DNA from: Thiotrichaceae bacterium
Lineage (GTDB): Bacteria > Pseudomonadota > Gammaproteobacteria > Thiotrichales > Thiotrichaceae
DNA length: 6,843 nt
NCBI GenBank assembly: GCA_026992705.1
Contig: JALWYT010000118.1
Location: 1 to 6,843, forward strand
Reading direction: 5' to 3'
The notes below the pieces were generated by a model. That model was not told where the DNA came from. It did not search any database and saw only the letters and a list, made by a program, of their open reading frames with translations. Positions 4,914 to 6,843 of the stretch are shown here, in pieces; the first letter of the stretch is position 1; each line of letters opens with the position of its first letter. The position numbers and the translations under genes are program-made.

Positions 4914-6401
4914 TTAAATTATTGTTGCATTAATGACGGCAATACATATTGCCATTAAGCTACCAGGCATAATACCTAATAGCACTAAAGCTAAACTATT
5001 TGTGCTGAGTAATATGTTAAATTCTATCGATATATCAGCTCTTTCAGATTGCACAGCATCTGGCTGATCAAAGTACATAATCTTAATCACTCGTAGGTAA
5101 TAGTATGCCCCAATCACTGATAGTATTACAGCATAAGTTGCTAGCCATACTAAGTCCACATCAATAATTGACTGAATGACTATCAATTTTGCATAAAAGC
5201 CGACGGTAGGTGGGATACCCGCCATTGAAAATAAAACAATCATCATCAAAAAAGCATACCAAGGATGACGACGGCTTAAGCCTTTTAAATCTGAGATTTG
5301 ATCCGCTTCATAGCCTTTACGACTTAATAACATAATAACAGCAAAGCCTGCTAATGCGGTTAAGGCATAAGTAATGGTATAGAATAATGTTGCGGAATAC
5401 CCTTCCTTCGTGCCTGCTAAAATACCAAGCACCACAAACCCCATATGAGCAATGGTTGAGTAGGCAAGCATTCGCTTTAAGTTCGTCTGTGCAATCGCAA
5501 TGATATTACCGATAGCGAGAGATAAAACAGCTAAGAAGATGAGTATTTGTTGCCAGCTATCTTGCAAACCATCTAAACCACCCACTAATAATCTAAACAC
5601 CATACCAAAAGCGGCAAGTTTGGGTAATGTACCAATAAATTGCGTTACAGCGGTTGGAGCACCGTCATAGACATCGGGTATCCACATATGAAACGGTGCG
5701 ACACCTAACTTAAACCCTAATCCAACAAGAATAAATGATAAACCAAGTAATAAGCCAATATTCGAGGTAATATTATCTTTGGCAGATATATACTCGGTGA
5801 TACCCGCTAAATCAATATGCCCACTTAAACCATATACAATCGACATTCCATATAGCAACATACCTGAGGCAACAGCACCGAGTACAAAGTATTTCATTGC
5901 AGCTTCTGATGCCCGTCCATTATCACGCTGTAGTGCAACCATTGCATACATTGCTAAAGACAATAATTCTAAGCCAAGATATACTAACAACATTGTATTG
6001 GCGGACACCATAATCATCATGCCAAGAATAGCAAATAAAGCAAGTGAGTAATACTCACCCGAACACATATTACGATCTCGTTGATAAATTCGTGAATAAA
6101 GAAAAGCAAGATTACCCATCAATAACATGACAATTTTGAGTGTATCTGCAAGAGCATCTTTTACATACATATTATTAAAAGCAAACACAGGCTCAACATT
6201 TACAAGACCACCACTATTACCAATTGAAGTATAAATTAGCCATACTGTAGCCAGTAAACTAACTTGTGTTAGCAAAAAAGTAATAATTTTCATTGACTTG
6301 CTTAAGAATAAATCCAATATCAACACACAAAAAGTAGCACACAGCAGAAAAACCTCAGGCAATGCAACGCCAATGTCTTTTGTTATACTCATATCCATCA
6401 T
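4914..6401 (-). CDS. nuoN: NADH-quinone oxidoreductase subunit N (complex I)
   Basis: NuoN is one of the three antiporter-like proton-pumping subunits of respiratory complex I in the inner membrane (ND2 counterpart). The 495 residues are about the usual length (485 in E. coli) and contain multiple membrane helices throughout. Key charged residues of the pumping channel are kept: Glu145 in LELLSLAMYAMVAL, Lys231 in FKLGVAPFHMWIPDVYDGAPT, Lys261 in PKLAAFG and Lys405 in GFYAKL, corresponding by motif to E. coli Glu133, Lys217, Lys247 and Lys395 (recalled). A proton-translocating motif region lies at 222-270. Start at 6401 has AGAAGA (6406-6411) only 4 nt upstream; Met2 (6398) or Met4 (6392) are alternatives. 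It follows nuoM by 14 nt and is the last gene of the nuo operon, ended by the terminator at 4841-4876. Confidence 0.96.
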   Translation of the reverse strand: MMDMSITKDIGVALPEVFLLCATFCVLILDLFLSKSMKIITFLLTQVSLLATVWLIYTSIGNSGGLVNVEPVFAFNNMYVKDALADTLKIVMLLMGNLAFLYSRIYQRDRNMCSGEYYSLALFAILGMMIMVSANTMLLVYLGLELLSLAMYAMVALQRDNGRASEAAMKYFVLGAVASGMLLYGMSIVYGLSGHIDLAGITEYISAKDNITSNIGLLLGLSFILVGLGFKLGVAPFHMWIPDVYDGAPTAVTQFIGTLPKLAAFGMVFRLLVGGLDGLQDSWQQILIFLAVLSLAIGNIIAIAQTNLKRMLAYSTIAHMGFVVLGILAGTKEGYSATLFYTITYALTALAGFAVIMLLSRKGYEADQISDLKGLSRRHPWYAFLMMIVLFSMAGIPPTVGFYAKLIVIQSIIDVDLVWLATYAVILSVIGAYYYLRVIKIMYFDQPDAVQSERADISIEFNILLSTNSLALVLLGIMPGSLMAICIAVINATII

Positions 6402-6415
6402 TATATCTTCTGCCT

Positions 6416-6843
6416 CTATAGTAGTTTTGATGTTGAAGCAAGTTGAATTATATGCTGCAAACTCTCAGACATAACATCGGTCAATGGCTGTGGCCATAAA
6501 CCTAGCCATAACACCATAATGGCTAATGACAACATAATAATAAATTCACGCTTGTTTAAATCTTTTAACGCAGCAACCTGTTCATTCGCAACATCACCAA
6601 ACATCACACGCTTAACTAACCATAAGGTATAAGCCGCTCCCACAATTAATGTTGTAGCTGCTAAGAAAGCCATCCAGAAGTTTGCTTTAAAGCTCGCGAG
6701 GATTACCATAAATTCACCAACAAAACCTGAAGTCCCAGGTAAACCGGTATTTGCCATTGCAAACAAGACAAAGAAGGCTGCAAAAACAGGCATCTTATTG
6801 ACAACACCACCATACGCGGCTATCTCGCGGGTGTGCATACGGT
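6416..6843 (-). CDS. nuoM: NADH-quinone oxidoreductase subunit M, C-terminal part (partial)
   Basis: The reading frame is open to the window edge, giving 141 complete C-terminal codons (roughly the last quarter of a protein of about 500 residues) and a TAG stop at 6416-6418. It begins RMHTREIAAYGG, matching the conserved RMHTR...GG of E. coli NuoM, and continues with TGLPGTSGFVGEFM, whose Glu lines up with the conserved Glu407 of E. coli NuoM (recalled), a residue of the terminal proton exit path. At least three further membrane helices follow. NuoM is the ND4-type proton-pumping subunit of complex I in the inner membrane. The 5' part lies beyond the window; the apparent internal ATG at 6838 is not the start. 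The 14-nt gap to nuoN shows the operon arrangement. Confidence 0.95.
   Translation of the reverse strand, partial: RMHTREIAAYGGVVNKMPVFAAFFVLFAMANTGLPGTSGFVGEFMVILASFKANFWMAFLAATTLIVGAAYTLWLVKRVMFGDVANEQVAALKDLNKREFIIMLSLAIMVLWLGLWPQPLTDVMSESLQHIIQLASTSKLL

Noticed and set aside
5779..6051. Open frame on the + strand inside nuoN
   Set aside because: It is antisense to conserved NuoN helices and has no domain features.
1..6843. A new defence, toxin-antitoxin or mobile system
   Set aside because: All sizeable frames are explained by housekeeping, transport or envelope families; no nuclease, toxin pair, transposase, recombinase or CRISPR repeat was seen.

Overview
This is an ordinary-looking chromosomal segment from an AT-rich gammaproteobacterium. 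The evidence is a UvrD C-terminus close to the E. coli one, a GshB of the E. coli type, the adjacent nuoN and nuoM genes, and an FtsN-like SPOR protein carrying the juxtamembrane LP...EV.VP motif seen in gammaproteobacterial relatives. The base composition, the TakP-like TRAP receptor and the glutathione gene would suit an aquatic or sulfur-cycle lineage such as Thiotrichales, but the sequence alone does not fix the genus.

Layout. Bases 1-120 are the last 39 codons of uvrD (+). Then on the + strand come a small cysteine-rich lipoprotein (303-554), a TRAP-type solute-binding protein with a lipoprotein signal (637-1764) and an FtsN-like SPOR protein (1927-2631). The 162-bp gap between the last two holds a nested inverted repeat (1776-1884). 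Facing them on the - strand is a two-gene unit, glutathione synthetase gshB (3440-4417) followed by an exported SH3b protein (2796-3401). The two are separated by 38 nt that contain a perfect AT-rich hairpin abutting the second gene's ribosome binding site. Divergent from gshB is a glycine-zipper lipoprotein (4563-4817, +). It converges on the end of the nuo operon, nuoN (4914-6401, -) and the 3' part of nuoM (6416-6843, -). A strong bidirectional terminator (4841-4876) separates the converging units.

Functionally the genes are mostly independent: DNA repair (UvrD), solute capture (TRAP receptor without its membrane partners here), division and cell-wall binding (SPOR), redox buffering (GshB), envelope lipoproteins, and respiratory proton pumping (NuoM and NuoN). 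Four of the nine products are exported (three lipoproteins and the SH3b protein), and the SPOR protein is membrane-anchored, so the middle of the window is rich in envelope genes.

No defence system, mobile element with a transposase, CRISPR array, rRNA or tRNA was seen. I found no convincing new biological system. The items most worth a second look are the nested inverted repeat at 1776-1884, the lipidated orphan TRAP receptor with its cysteine-rich lipoprotein neighbour, and the hairpin between gshB and the SH3b gene.
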